From: Phymatolithon calcareum
Lineage: Eukaryota; Rhodophyta; Florideophyceae; Hapalidiales
Length of the DNA stretch: 64,000 bases
Assembly: GCA_977006965.1 (NCBI GenBank)
Contig: OZ345364.1
Coordinates: forward strand, 1,178,001-1,242,000
Reading direction: 5' to 3'
The notes below the pieces were generated by a model. That model was not told where the DNA came from. It saw only the letters and a program-made list of their open reading frames with translations, and made no database searches. A program made the translations under genes and the position numbers. Within the stretch, counting starts at the first letter, position 1. Every line of letters begins with the position of its first letter. Shown in pieces: positions 1 to 10,000 of this stretch.

Positions 1-1031
1 CGATTGATCGATATACTTTCACAATCGTCTTCTGTGAAATACTGTAGATGTTTTGTATAGATTATAAATTAATTATGGAGCTGAGAGTTTGCAGATGCTA
101 TATGCAATCTTCCTCGAAATAGCAAGTAAGAAGTGCGGACTAGCAGTTGACTTGCGAGTTGTGACCGGGACCACAGGCACGAATTGGTGCACAGCGGGCG
201 CTGCTTATTTGATTCCATACCGCAAGTATAAGACCTGAGCAGCATTGCGTGAAGTAGCGATGGGAGTAGATCACGGGCCGTGACATGCGAAGCGAAGGCC
301 CGTGCCGACTGTGGGCGAACTTGAGTCGGGCGGTGCGGGGTAAAAGCCGTGTGGAATATTGCACACGTGGCAGCGGTGTACTACGACAGAAGTTGCTGTC
401 CCCAGTAAAATCAATCAATTATTGATTGTTGTACTCTGCCTTTTATTGGTTGATTGGGTACAATCTGCCTCTTATTGGTTGATTGGGTACAAGTCGGCTT
501 TAGCAGTGCAATGAAGGTGATTGTGATATGCCTCCTTAACATCAAGAACGTTGATTAAGTATCAAAGTCAAAAGCCGATGAATCGTGATGTGTACTTATG
601 TACACGTGGCACACAAGAACTTAAACGAAATTGTGGGAATTGTGGGTTTGAAGTTTGTACATGATTAATCAGTGTTTCGATGTTTCTGATTTTGACTAAA
701 TTATTCAAATCTACTGAATTTACGACGTACACGATTCATCAATCAGTCTGCCCGTCGTAACCAACTGTGTAATCGATCGATCGATTTGAGAGAGAGCATG
801 CAGATTTTCTCTTTTGAAGTGCTTTTGGAGATCTTACATTATACAAATATTTATGTAGCATTATTCGTCCTTGGCGTGTGTCGTTCAAAAATCTCGAGAT
901 TCGAAACACAGCAACTCAACAGGTGTTGTCTTTGGGCCGCCTTGATCATTGCTGTGCAATTTTGAACTGCCTGTTTTAATTATTAGTGTAATTGAGATGC
1001 GTAGAGGGAAGCACAGAGTTAGAGATCTAGC
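1..1031. other. AT-rich leader of U1, no supported gene
   Basis: This is the spacer left of the 88-codon ORF. It contains alternating CGAT runs near 772-784 and a 29-bp tandem duplication at 435-492. An ATG frame at 798-965 could encode 55 residues with a short hydrophobic stretch. That frame has 60 codons in U3 and U5, lacks its ATG in U2 and U6, and is interrupted by the insertion in U4, so I do not call it a gene. A 92-codon frame on the - strand (140-418) has only a TTG start. The NLR promoter presumably lies here, but no TATA box can be singled out. Confidence 0.6.
435..492 (+). repeat. 29-bp tandem duplication
   Basis: Two adjacent copies (435-463 and 464-492) start TCTGCC and end GGGTACAA, with one difference between them. 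The other units have a single copy, so this is a private U1 event. Confidence 0.9.
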
Positions 1032-1298
1032 ATGCGTCAGTGGGAATTGTTTGGGAACACACGAGAACAACCGCGTTGCAAAAACATCGAAGTAAACTCA
1101 CGGTTTGAACTCTTTCCATCTTCCTCCTCCGAGGAGAAGCGAGCAAGCCGAGTTTGCGTCGGGGGTTACGCACCAGCTCGTGCGCGAGTCACGCTCCATC
1201 GAGTACCGCCGCCGCCAGGGCAAAAGCGCGCTCAGGAATCCGAAGAAGAAGTCGCAGCCCGTGGATCGCTTTTCTTCCCGTTTTGTGGGTTTGTTTGA
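1032..1298 (+). CDS. Upstream 88-codon ORF (possible uORF or small protein)
   Basis: This ATG-initiated frame ends 185 nt before the NLR ATG. It occurs in all six units with the same start and stop. The only length change is a clean 3-bp loss in U4, so the frame is never broken although nearby spacers carry frame-changing indels. The product is basic and Ser/Glu rich, with no domain I recognise. It could be a uORF in the NLR 5' leader or a chance frame kept open by recent duplication. Coding status is not proven. Confidence 0.35.
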   Translation: MRQWELFGNTREQPRCKNIEVNSRFELFPSSSSEEKRASRVCVGGYAPARARVTLHRVPPPPGQKRAQESEEEVAARGSLFFPFCGFV

Positions 1299-1483
1299 CC
1301 TGCCGTTCGGTCACTCGTACAAGTTCCCATCGGAAACACGGGGCACACAGGGAAAACATTACAATCGTTTTTTTTCCAATACGGGACAAACCCTCCCCCC
1401 ACACTACTCCGACGACACCTCTAAGCTGCGCGACCTGCCGTTGTGACGAAGTGACGGAGGATTACGTACAAAGTTTCTCTTCA

Positions 1484-4400
1484 ATGGAGCCCACCGGTTT
1501 CGGTCTCGGTGTTATCGCTGAGGCGCGCACCCTCGCGACGAGCATCAAGAATCGCATTCAAAACTATCGCAAGGGTCCCGCGACGTTTCTGTCATTAAGT
1601 GAAAGCGTGGATCGCCTGGCAAGACACATCGAGGAGGTGGAGAAGCTTCTCCAAACGTTTCCAGATGTAGTGCCTGTCGATATTTCCGTTATTTTCTATG
1701 AAACATTCTCTGCCGTGCGCGACAACCTCAAAGATGCGAATGGAACCATGGAGTCATCTTTTTCAACGCCGTTTTCAGAAGGGAGCAGCAGCTTAATGGG
1801 GAAACTGAGGTCTAGGGCTGTTCGCACGTTTCGGGCAAATGCATTGAACAATAAGATGGGTTATGTTGAAACGCAGGTGAAAGAAGCGTCAAACCAGCTC
1901 TTGCAACTGTCTTTGTCGCTTGGTACCACACTCAAAATTGAGGGGCAGGTCGATGCTGACAAGGACCAATACCGTCCCATATCAAACACTCCAGCCCTTA
2001 CCGATACCTTGAAGCTCGACTTTGATACCAAAGATGAGGAAGGGAATCCCACAACTCTGGAGGGGATTCTTAAGCAAGCCGTTTTGTCCAATAAATCGTC
2101 AAGTGTTGTGACGGCGGCTGCTGGGGTGATGAAGCCGGCCTTCGGCATTGTTGGGATGACCGGGGTGGGGAAAACAGTGGCTCTCAAGGGACTGGGGTGG
2201 GACAAGGACGTTCGCCGCCGGTTTTCTGATGGCATTCATTTCATGACACTCGGTCAAGGCGCATCTCTTGAAATTGTTCTTCGAGAAATCGCAAATCTTT
2301 TGGCTCGAACAGGGGCAACTACACTTGTAGGAGCTGTGAAAGAGTCGACGTCACTTTGCGAAGCGGTTGACATGGCAGTGCCTTGGTTCGAGGGTAAGAT
2401 CTGTCTTTTCCTCTTCGACGATATATGGCCGACGAAAACGTGCAAGACCGGTTTCTTGAGTGATCTGCGCCAGCTTGTGAGGCAAAGCCCTCAGAGTCGC
2501 ATCGCGATAAGCACACGGAATGTTGAAATTGCTCAATGTGCGGGTTCCATTGTGAAATTTGGCGCTCGAGATGCTTTCGGAACTGTGTCTCAGAACATGT
2601 TCTTTGCGCATGCCACAGGCGGTGCTCATCGAGAATCTTCTGCAACGGAAAAAGGAAAACTCAGAAACAGTATCAGGAGAATCTTGGGGATATGCTGTGG
2701 ATTGCCTATCGCTCTTGCCGTGACCGGGAGTGCTGTCGCTTTTCTTACAAACTTGCACGGTGATTTTGAAAGAGCATGTGATGCATATGCGACACGGCTT
2801 GAAAAGAAGAAAGGCAGCCTCGGAGACGAGGAGACGATGGAAGGTATGAACTTGAACGCAAGTATCCTTCTCAGTCTGGAATTCTTAGAAGCTGAACTCC
2901 TGAAGTGGAAAGCGAAAGGGTGTCATGATATTGTCCATTCGATCACAGACCTTTACACAAGCCTGTGTGTGGTTGAAAATCAATCGTGGATTCCGGTATC
3001 TGTGCTGGGACGGCTTTGGGGAATTGACGAAGACGGTGCTGCGGAGATTGCGAATATGTTTTGTGGAATGAGCCTATCCACGTTTGACCTGCGACAGACA
3101 TCAAGTGGGTGCTCTGAAGAGGCTGGAATTGTGCTACACGACTTGCAGCTTGAATTCTGCCGGAATCAGGCCATGGAAACGAAGAAGTCATCTTTTTGGC
3201 ATTACCAGCTGCTAAATGGGTATCTACCAACATCGCATGAATCGATATGCGAAAGACCAAATGTACAATTATCGGACGCCATTTTAAGCTTTACACCAAG
3301 GCCGTGGTGGTCGAAGTTTGTTCCAGAAGACGGTTACATTCAAATGAATGTTTGCAGGCATTTGTCATGTGCCGGGCATGATCTAGAATTGGGGGCGCTG
3401 ATGCTGGATGCACGATGGACGGTATTGAGAAGAAGAGTGGGTGGAATCTTGGGATTGAAAACTGATTTCGAGCTATTCGAGAAGTGTTTCACGGAATTGA
3501 AAGGACGAGAAGACCGCGAAGCGGTTAGTTACATTATTCGAAGCTTTGAGAAAATATTCAAAGCGGTGCGGGTTTCGTGGGGAAGGCATGGGAAAGGATT
3601 TCGAGCATTTCAGTTTCAAGTATGCGGACGTCTCGTGAACATTCGAAAGTCAAATGATATTGTGGAGACATTCTTGAAGAGCATAGAGGCGAACACGGCA
3701 AAGCCGTATTTGGCAGTTATAAGTCCTTTGTTTTCCGATGTTGACGGTGCGCAAATAATGGAGATTCCGGTTGGAGGTGATTGCAAATGTGTTGCTTGCT
3801 CACCATGCGGGCGATACGTTGCAGCTGCAGCTGGTCATGATGTTGTGGTTGTGAACAGTAACACTGGTGAAATATTGAAGACTATGCACTTTTATTTTGT
3901 GAGAAGAATAGCATTCCTTAGCGGGTCGAAGAAAATCGTCTGCGGATCGGACGACTTCGAGGTGATTGTGTGGACATGGGAGTCGTCAGACTCGCCTGTG
4001 CAGATATTCGAAGAACGCGACAACCAGGTGCTAAGATCAATTTCAGTAGGCGTCTATGGTCAATTCATTATCTCAGGTTTACCTGATCTAACGGTAGGGG
4101 CTTGGGACGCAATTGCAGGTACACAAGCATGGCAACAGGTTCAAAGCAGCTTCGTTGACTGTCTTGCAATTTGTGCCGAGGACGGAAAGATTGCACTTGG
4201 TTTGGATGACGGAACGTTGAAGGTTATGGATTGGGTCACAAAAGAAACCCTTTTCGAAGATGCCAAAGCACCTGCACAAGCGGTTCACTGTGTTTCTTTT
4301 AGTCCGAACGGTTCCTATTTGGCAACAGGATCACGGGACGGCAAAATTCGTCTGTGGAATACTCGATCGTGGACAAGCGAATGGTTCGAAGAACACGATG

Positions 4401-5512
4401 ATTGGGTGGCAAGTGTTGCGTTTAGTCCTGATAGCAACCGAATTGCGTCAAGTTCTTATGACGGCACCATTCGACTGTGGGACGTTGCATCTGGAAAGTG
4501 CGTGGGTGCCTGTCCACGAATAGGCTATTGGATGCGAAGTGTCTCATTCACTGCCGATGGGGAAAGAATTGTTTCCGGGTCGAGAGATGGTATTGTTCGC
4601 ATATGGGATGCACGTCTCGGAATTGAATCGGAAGAACAACGTGGCGGACATAACGGTGAAGTTTTGGACATTTCAATCAGCGAAGATGGGTTACGAATTG
4701 CATCCGCATCGGAGGATGGAACAGTGCGGTTGTGGGACTCGGAGACAGGGGACCAGGTCGGTGTAGCACTGGAAGGCCACGGGGACGTGTTGAGGTGCGT
4801 TTCATTCAGCCCTGACGGGCGAATGTTGGTGTCGGGCTCAAGAGACAGAACCCTGCGGCTATGGGACACAGATACATATATGCAGATTGGGAGTCCATTT
4901 GAAGGACACTTAGATTTGGTACTGTGTGCTTCGTTTAGTCGTGATGGACGTCGAATTATCTCGGGAGATATTGATGTTCGAGTATGGAATGCTGAAACAC
5001 ATGAGCAAATTGGGGATATACTGCAAAGACAAGGACAAGGCAGGGACGCTTATGTTAATAATGTTGCCGAGAGCGCTGATGGATGTCGCATTGTGGGTCG
5101 GAAGTATGACAGAACAATCATCTGGAACAGTGAAAGCAGGGCGCTGATCTGGACATCAATGAAATCTGAAAGCAGAGTTGAAAATGATGACATGGAAGAT
5201 GAAAGCAATTCTGGCGACGATATCGCAAATGTATCAAGAACAGTTGGCAACGAAATCAGTAACGATGAAGCTGAGAAGATTATTCGCAGCTGTGGCCGGC
5301 AGACTCCGCACCTGTGGCCAGATTGTTTCCCAGAATATACAGTCGAGTTGTTCTGTGAGCGGGGCGATATGTTCACGAATATGCTTGGCGAAAAGACTTT
5401 CCTCGGAGATATCCCATCCGTGACTAGTTGGGACTTCCATAAGGAGCGAAAGATACTTGCAGTGGGGTTGTTTTCAGGAGATATTGCGAGATGTAAATTG
5501 ATCACAGAATAA
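1484..5512 (+). CDS. NLR-like STAND ATPase: helical N-terminus, NB-ARC, WD40 propeller (gene 1, type A)
   Basis: The product has 1342 residues and no intron. The open frame extends upstream to a TTG at 1154, but upstream frames differ between copies, whereas ATG 1484 is shared, so I start there. Residues 1-150 are helical and resemble HeLo/SesA/RPW8-type signalling domains. The NB-ARC module shows the P-loop GMTGVGKT (224-231), Walker B LFLFDDIW (308-315), SRIAISTRN (338-346), GLPIAL (406-411) and an MHD-like LHD (551-553). WD40 blades run from about 760 to 1225, followed by an acidic tail. AATAAA hexamers overlap the stop (5508) and recur at 5654. NLR family knowledge: an ADP/ATP-switched intracellular receptor, with the propeller likely sensing a ligand. 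The specific ligand and the killing role are inference. Confidence 0.93.
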   Translation: MEPTGFGLGVIAEARTLATSIKNRIQNYRKGPATFLSLSESVDRLARHIEEVEKLLQTFPDVVPVDISVIFYETFSAVRDNLKDANGTMESSFSTPFSEGSSSLMGKLRSRAVRTFRANALNNKMGYVETQVKEASNQLLQLSLSLGTTLKIEGQVDADKDQYRPISNTPALTDTLKLDFDTKDEEGNPTTLEGILKQAVLSNKSSSVVTAAAGVMKPAFGIVGMTGVGKTVALKGLGWDKDVRRRFSDGIHFMTLGQGASLEIVLREIANLLARTGATTLVGAVKESTSLCEAVDMAVPWFEGKICLFLFDDIWPTKTCKTGFLSDLRQLVRQSPQSRIAISTRNVEIAQCAGSIVKFGARDAFGTVSQNMFFAHATGGAHRESSATEKGKLRNSIRRILGICCGLPIALAVTGSAVAFLTNLHGDFERACDAYATRLEKKKGSLGDEETMEGMNLNASILLSLEFLEAELLKWKAKGCHDIVHSITDLYTSLCVVENQSWIPVSVLGRLWGIDEDGAAEIANMFCGMSLSTFDLRQTSSGCSEEAGIVLHDLQLEFCRNQAMETKKSSFWHYQLLNGYLPTSHESICERPNVQLSDAILSFTPRPWWSKFVPEDGYIQMNVCRHLSCAGHDLELGALMLDARWTVLRRRVGGILGLKTDFELFEKCFTELKGREDREAVSYIIRSFEKIFKAVRVSWGRHGKGFRAFQFQVCGRLVNIRKSNDIVETFLKSIEANTAKPYLAVISPLFSDVDGAQIMEIPVGGDCKCVACSPCGRYVAAAAGHDVVVVNSNTGEILKTMHFYFVRRIAFLSGSKKIVCGSDDFEVIVWTWESSDSPVQIFEERDNQVLRSISVGVYGQFIISGLPDLTVGAWDAIAGTQAWQQVQSSFVDCLAICAEDGKIALGLDDGTLKVMDWVTKETLFEDAKAPAQAVHCVSFSPNGSYLATGSRDGKIRLWNTRSWTSEWFEEHDDWVASVAFSPDSNRIASSSYDGTIRLWDVASGKCVGACPRIGYWMRSVSFTADGERIVSGSRDGIVRIWDARLGIESEEQRGGHNGEVLDISISEDGLRIASASEDGTVRLWDSETGDQVGVALEGHGDVLRCVSFSPDGRMLVSGSRDRTLRLWDTDTYMQIGSPFEGHLDLVLCASFSRDGRRIISGDIDVRVWNAETHEQIGDILQRQGQGRDAYVNNVAESADGCRIVGRKYDRTIIWNSESRALIWTSMKSESRVENDDMEDESNSGDDIANVSRTVGNEISNDEAEKIIRSCGRQTPHLWPDCFPEYTVELFCERGDMFTNMLGEKTFLGDIPSVTSWDFHKERKILAVGLFSGDIARCKLITE

Positions 5513-5686
5513 ATGACGATCTTGCAACGAATGTGCTCGATAAATTGAAACGAAATTGGCGTTACCCTTTTGTTATTGGTATCCACAGACGGCATTGCAG
5601 CTAAAGAGCAGTTTTTGAGGGTATCATGTGGTTCTGAGCGATTGGATTGGAAGAATAAAAACGCTTTGAAGAAGTTTGCAGAGATG

Positions 5687-6153
5687 AACAGAGTAGCACT
5701 TTCCGGGGGATCGCGCGCGCTGAATGTGGTGGGCGAAGTTGATGGCGATGTGCCTCTACCCGAAGTCCGGGATCGCCAGAGGCCTGCCTTTATGAAGTAA
5801 CAATTCTAACTCTGTAAAGTTAATACTAGGCAGTACTCAATGTTGTGTCGCGCCCATTCCGTTGCCCGCCATTGTCTCCACGCACGCGCAAATGCGCGGT
5901 CGCCGCCTGAAGCTGGCCATGCGTGGCGTACTGCATGCTCGCACGCGCACAAATCCGCCCGACACTTACTTGAGCCCACGGAGCGTGGTTCGCGCCCGTC
6001 AGTATTAACCGCTTGATTATTGCGCCCTTCGGCGTCGATCAATTCACCGAAGCTCCTGTCAGCACCGGACGCAAAAATAACGCGTATGTCCGAAAAGGCA
6101 CCAACTTAAGTACGGGACACGTCGGCGAGTGCGGCGATTGTTACAACAGAGTA
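5687..6153. mobile_element. 449-bp insertion with 9-bp target-site duplication (U1)
   Basis: AACAGAGTA occurs at 5687-5695 and again at 6145-6153. Type B units have one AACAGAGTA at the same place and nothing between, so they show the empty site. The insert (5696-6144) is GC-rich and codes for nothing I recognise. GTAACAAT near 5798 and ATTGTTAC at 6137-6144 form an internal inverted pair, but there are no good terminal inverted repeats at the duplication edges. A nonautonomous DNA transposon is plausible because a 9-bp duplication fits Mutator-like elements. The family is not established. Confidence 0.75.
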
Positions 6154-6214
6154 CAAATCGGAGAAATGAAGCGAGACGTGAAAAATTGAAAATGTGATCA
6201 TAATTTCTTTCTTG

Positions 6215-6393
6215 ACTAGTTTTTAGTTTTTTTATTGCAATTTTTTAAAGCCCCGCAGTCATGCGAAGCATACGGGCAAGGCTTCCTCAGGTGCTGCCCT
6301 CGCTAGGGCGGCTCTACTCTTATGTCTGGAATTCTATCTGAGACCCTAGCATGTGCTCGGTTGTTTTGATTGCTCTTCGTAACTAGCTTTTAG
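6215..6393. mobile_element. 155-bp dispersed-repeat insertion with 12-bp duplication (U1)
   Basis: ACTAGTTTTTAG (6215-6226) and ACTAGCTTTTAG (6382-6393) flank the insert 6227-6381. The type B spacer, clearest in U6, lacks it. The core 6241-6298 (A-rich start, CAGTC, CATACGGGCAAGGCTTCCTCAG, here abbreviated) resembles 9706-9765 further along the same unit. That makes it a member of a dispersed short-repeat family. The GCCCTCGCTAGGGC stretch can form a hairpin. The long duplication would fit a SINE or MITE; neither is proven. Confidence 0.65.
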
Positions 6394-6821
6394 TGTCAAT
6401 TCACGAAAACGAGTTCGGTCGAAAGTAACATATTACCGTTGAAGCATACGTATTAAATCATTTGTCTTTTTACTTTACGTTCTTTGCCATTTCGAAAATG
6501 ATGTGCTATCAGCCTAAGAGTTTTAGACCCTTGTATCGCTAAAAGTATTGCAATCGAAAAAATACGGGAAAACATTGTTGGGCCAACGATAAATCCCTGA
6601 AGCACGAAAAATCGATTTGGAAAAATTGGGCATGGTACTCTTCTGATCGGCCAACTTCACAAATGAAGCTCTGAATGGAGGGAAGCAATCCTCGGAGACT
6701 ACGCATATGTCGTGGAAGAGAGAAGAGAACATCTCAAATGTCAATCAATGTCAGCAACTATCCGTGATCATTAAACCGTAATCAGCACACATGAATGACC
6801 ACTTACGGTTCTTTGAGAGAG

Positions 6822-7458
6822 ATGTCGCTCGTCGCCGCGATTATGCCGCCCTTTGCAGGTGCCCACGGTCGCACCGCCCACGGGCGCGAACGACTTGCGT
6901 ACCGCCATGTGTCGCGCTCCCCGCGCCTCGCGCGCGGTGTCGTCATCGCGCGGTTGTCCTACTTCGACGGACCTTTCCTCCCCGACGTGCACCCGTACGG
7001 GGTCGGCTGTCATGGCGCTTACGCGGAAAGAGGTGCCTTCCCTGACCGCACGTCCCCTGTTCTCGACAGCGGCATTGCGGGCGGGGGAGACAGAGACGAC
7101 GGCGACAACGACAGATTACCGCAGTCCATTGTTTTCCAACGACTTCAGCTGGACATTGAACTCTGATCGTGTGCCTCCCCGAGTCCAAACCGGTCAAAAT
7201 TTAGCGACTGCCCTCAGATGTCGCTGTCAAGAGGAGCGTCCTTTGCTGCACTGCGGTACCCTATTGGGTTTCCAATCGTCTCGTCCCATGCAGATGCATT
7301 TTCAGCACTTTCTTCAAATCGGGAAACAAGCAGGCAGCAAAATGGAGAAGGTCGGAAGATTATGGATTTGCAGTTGGCATATTCATCGCCAACGGGATGC
7401 TGACATGTCTGGAGGGAGCAAAGCAGCTTTGGATAAATTTACCTGGTTCACCGGTTGA
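6822..7458 (+). pseudogene. RETICULATA-related (DUF3411) plastid protein, decayed, + strand copy (U1)
   Basis: The first frame (6822-7166) reads MSLVAA..., an Arg/Ser-rich transit-like leader, then GVVIARLS and a Gly/Asp run typical of RETICULATA-related proteins before their membrane domain. After a stop and frame change, another frame (about 7300-7426) reads FFKSG, then YGFAVGIFIANGMLT and EGAKQ. This matches the DUF3411 block with YG-x-VG...ANxxMT...AK. Known family role: chloroplast envelope membrane proteins. The frames are discontinuous in all six units, so the gene was broken before amplification. U1 additionally lacks 28 bp near 7430. Confidence 0.6.
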
Positions 7459-9426
7459 AGCCTATGATACGTGGATCCAGGTGGACGGCGGAAGAGCTGA
7501 TAGCGTGAGAAGAAGCAATGGACAGGCTTACAGATCATTGGCCGAGACTGCTGAGGAGGAACCCGGTATCATATCATATGCTAGGACGAGAGAACGCGTA
7601 GAGAGTGTTGGAAATTTAATCGAAAAAATATTTTAAATTAGCCCATTCAGAGGTACCGGGCACTATAAAAAAATCTTCTAAATTTGAAATTACGCCGGCT
7701 ATTAAAGTACTTGGAGCCAGGCACCGCGTCTCCAACAAAAATCCCGCCGCAGGTGTGTTCACCGTGTCCGAATAACGCCGTCAAATATCGTACAGTGCTA
7801 CGCCGCTCTGCACGAACCCCCTGGCCCTACGAGTGAACGTTACGGACTTCCCTCGCCATATGATCACCCTTTTCTACCGTTGGGAGCTTGATCTCTTCGT
7901 TCCCGTCCATCTTTTCCGTTGCCCTCCTGCTAGCGAAGATCGCACAGTCGAAAGCGCGGAAAAGTTCAACTTCCCCCCACTGGCGCCCGTCCACTTAGCA
8001 CTGGCACCCGCGGAGTCGGATGAGATCATTGTACGCACTCGCTACATCGAGACCGCCGCAACTGGGCTCGCAGAGACGGACGCACTGACGGACGCGCTCC
8101 AAGCAGCCCACAGTCGCGATGCTGGGGGTGCATAGGCCGACGGGGGGGGGGGACCCTCACGGAGCCAGCGGCTCATGGAGCTGCACACGTACTGGGCGGA
8201 ATTGATGACACGCTGCGCACGGCAAAGACGAGTGCGGAGGAGCTTCACGTAGGCGGGATTGCTTTGTGCGTGAGAACTTGTGGTGACGCGATAGCGGAGG
8301 AGTTGAACACGCGGCGGGCTATGGAATAATGCGCAGACGTGCACGTGGGCGAAACAAAGTCAACGAAGGCCAGAGAGAGGACTGGACGAGAGGGACGCGA
8401 TTAGTACTCTGGATTGACGCGAAAGACGTGAGGTTTCGCTCGCTGAGAGACCGGGCCGCAGAAGCGGGCAGAAGGATCGCGGGCGGGATGTGGCGCCACG
8501 ACTGCCCTCGCCCGCAACTATTTCGCGACGGGCGGCTGGCTACGCAATACGCATTGGATGGCCTTGGGGCGTAGAGTTGGTCGCATTGACGGGCGCGCTC
8601 GAAAAAGAAAAACCTTGCTACCTCGGACTCACGGAAAAGAGCATCATGCTCGCGCAGGCAACGGAATTCGCGAAAACGATGCGGAGCGGTTTCTATGGTG
8701 CCGAACAAGGGGCGCCTGCGCGGCGGATGCCATTGAGGCCTTTCCACGCGGTGTTGCCGACGAGGGAATAGGCGCAACCCGCGACGGCGAACAGGGCACC
8801 CTTGTTGAGGAATGCGGCGGTGCTGCTGAGCAGTAAACAGCAGTCGTCAATGAAGACGATGACGCGGACCCGATACAAAGGTAGACGCGGAGGCGGTCGT
8901 GAAGGCGATTGTAGATAAGACCGAGGTGAGGAGGTAGACAAGGATGAAGTTGAGGTTGCCGCCGACGACGACGTCGCAAATCGCAAAGTCCAGCTCCTTC
9001 ATGATGCCTTTCTCGCCAGGCGACCATGCCCGACGGCACCAACCCAACCCATCGTCGTCTCCACCACCATCTTAAACGGGAACGCGGCGTCCGCATGGCA
9101 GTGCTGCGCCCAATCGCCCCAGCAGTGCTCAAAGAAGCGCGACACTGCGCTCGACGTCACATGCATGTAGTTCGCAACCTACGTCGCGCTGAGAGATGTT
9201 CTCTAGTGCGCGTCCCGCGGAAGGCACAACGGATTCCACCGAGTCGTTGTCACCGTCGCCTCCGCCACCCCCGCCCGCAAAGCGGCTCTCGAGGACAGGC
9301 GACGCGCGGTCAGGGAAGGCACCTTTTAGTGCGTAAGCGACATCGCAGCCGAGCCCGTCCCGGGGTACGTCGAGCAAACAAGGTCCGTCGAAGGGCGACA
9401 GCCGTGCGATGACGACACCGTGCGCG
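6930..9426. repeat. Inverted repeat arms 6930-7112 and 9243-9426
   Basis: The two arms of about 183 bp are reverse complements at roughly 85 percent by eye, separated by about 2.1 kb. They are the same segment (GVVIARLS to the Gly/Asp run) of two convergent RETICULATA-like pseudogenes. U2 has arms at 18031-18213 and 20329-20512, and U3, U4 and U5 have the equivalent pair. Each unit therefore holds two tail-to-tail relics rather than a transposon with terminal repeats. Confidence 0.75.
7459..8692. other. GC-rich unassigned block (U1)
   Basis: Stop codons are scarce on both strands, giving overlapping open frames. On + these are 7833-8135 (GTG start, 100 codons, ends just before a G tract at 8142-8152) and 8329-8574; on - there is 8042-8344. 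None is recognisable. Amino-acid composition looks protein-like on both strands, so parts may be the 3' ends of the two flanking RETICULATA relics. The G tract has 11 G here, 9 in U2, U3 and U4, and 8 in U5. Confidence 0.5.
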
Positions 9427-9494
9427 TGCGGCGCGGAGAGCTCGGCAAAAGCAGTTGTGCGACCTAATTTTCGTCGCCGTCTCGGCGATCCCAT
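8693..9494 (-). pseudogene. RETICULATA-related (DUF3411) plastid protein, decayed, - strand copy (U1)
   Basis: Read leftward from ATG 9494, the frame begins MGSPRRRRK, passes GVVIARLS and a GGGGGGDGDND run, and stops at 9129. In another frame at about 9150-9050 the DUF3411 domain begins (RFFEHCWGDW, FPFKMVVETT). Two further frames carry KELDFAICDVVVGG-LNF (9047-8847) and FLNKGALFAVAG-SLVGNT (8986-8693). These match the family blocks in the correct order, but at least two frameshifts separate them. The family acts in the plastid envelope; this copy cannot make a full protein. Confidence 0.72.
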
Positions 9495-9705
9495 CGCCCC
9501 TTCGTTCTTCCAACTAATGTTTCTCTACTTGGATCGTCACCGCCGACTTCACTTGCTTCAACAACTGATGAAGCAGATTACTTGTCGATTCATCAACTGA
9601 TCCATCGCTATAACTGAGAATCAAGTCTCAACAGGGCCGCGGCATTCAACCGCTCGCCGGGCTAGCCACTGTGCTCTCATACTTCCGGCCCTGTGTTTTT
9701 AAGTT

Positions 9706-9765
9706 TATTTTTTAAAAGCCTCAGTCTTACGAACATACAGGCAAGCCTTCCTCAGTTACTGCTGA
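9706..9765 (+). repeat. Dispersed short repeat (U1)
   Basis: TTTTTTAAAAGCC, then CAGTC, then CATACAGGCAAGCCTTCCTCAG. This resembles the core of the type A insertion at 6241-6298. It is present upstream of every trypsin-like relic. Confidence 0.6.
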
Positions 9766-9781
9766 CATTAGGATAACTGTC

Positions 9782-10000
9782 ATGGATCGGCCCTTGTTTT
9801 ACCCTTTGCGCATACATTGCACTCTTGCCTCGCCCTCGCTTCGTCACAGTACCTTCTCCCAACTCTCTGCCGTCCAGCGCTCTTGGATCCTTTCCGCCAT
9901 TTCCATTGTCAGGCGCTGTGGGTGGAAAGAACCTACATCTGTCACATTCGAATTCTTCACGGAATGCGTCAGGCTCGTCGAAGAGGATGTACTTCTATAG
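9782..10000 (+). other. Conserved 72-codon ATG frame upstream of the protease relic
   Basis: The ATG and stop are at equivalent places in all five complete units (9782-10000, 20868-21086, 32521-32739, 43104-43322, 54757-54975). The product starts MDRPLFYPLR and has no recognisable domain. It overlaps the start of the trypsin-like frame by 14 nt in another frame. It may be a chance frame or part of an unrecognised upstream exon. Confidence 0.2.

Larger units (their letters stand above)
5513..6821. other. 3' spacer of NLR gene 1 with two insertions
   Basis: This contains the likely poly(A) signal at 5654-5659, the 449-bp and 155-bp insertions annotated separately, and AT-rich sequence to 6821. 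Short frames on the - strand (5806-6042, 6523-6744) are not kept as the same protein in type B units. I see no supported gene. Confidence 0.6.

Noticed and set aside
140-418. 92-codon - strand frame in the leader, repeated in other units
   Set aside because: It starts only with TTG, shows no domain, and has a different end in U4; open mainly because the copies are nearly identical.
1154-1483. N-terminal extension of NLR gene 1 (open frame from a TTG)
   Set aside because: The extension is in different frames in different copies, while the MEPT/MEPI ATG is shared; upstream initiation would need a non-ATG codon.
2254-5595. Many frames of 60-180 codons on both strands inside the NLR genes
   Set aside because: They are antisense or shifted shadows of a recognisable protein and have no domains of their own.
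6930-9426. Transposon with long terminal inverted repeats
   Set aside because: The arms are internal parts of two recognisable gene relics, and no target-site duplication or transposase is visible at their outer edges.
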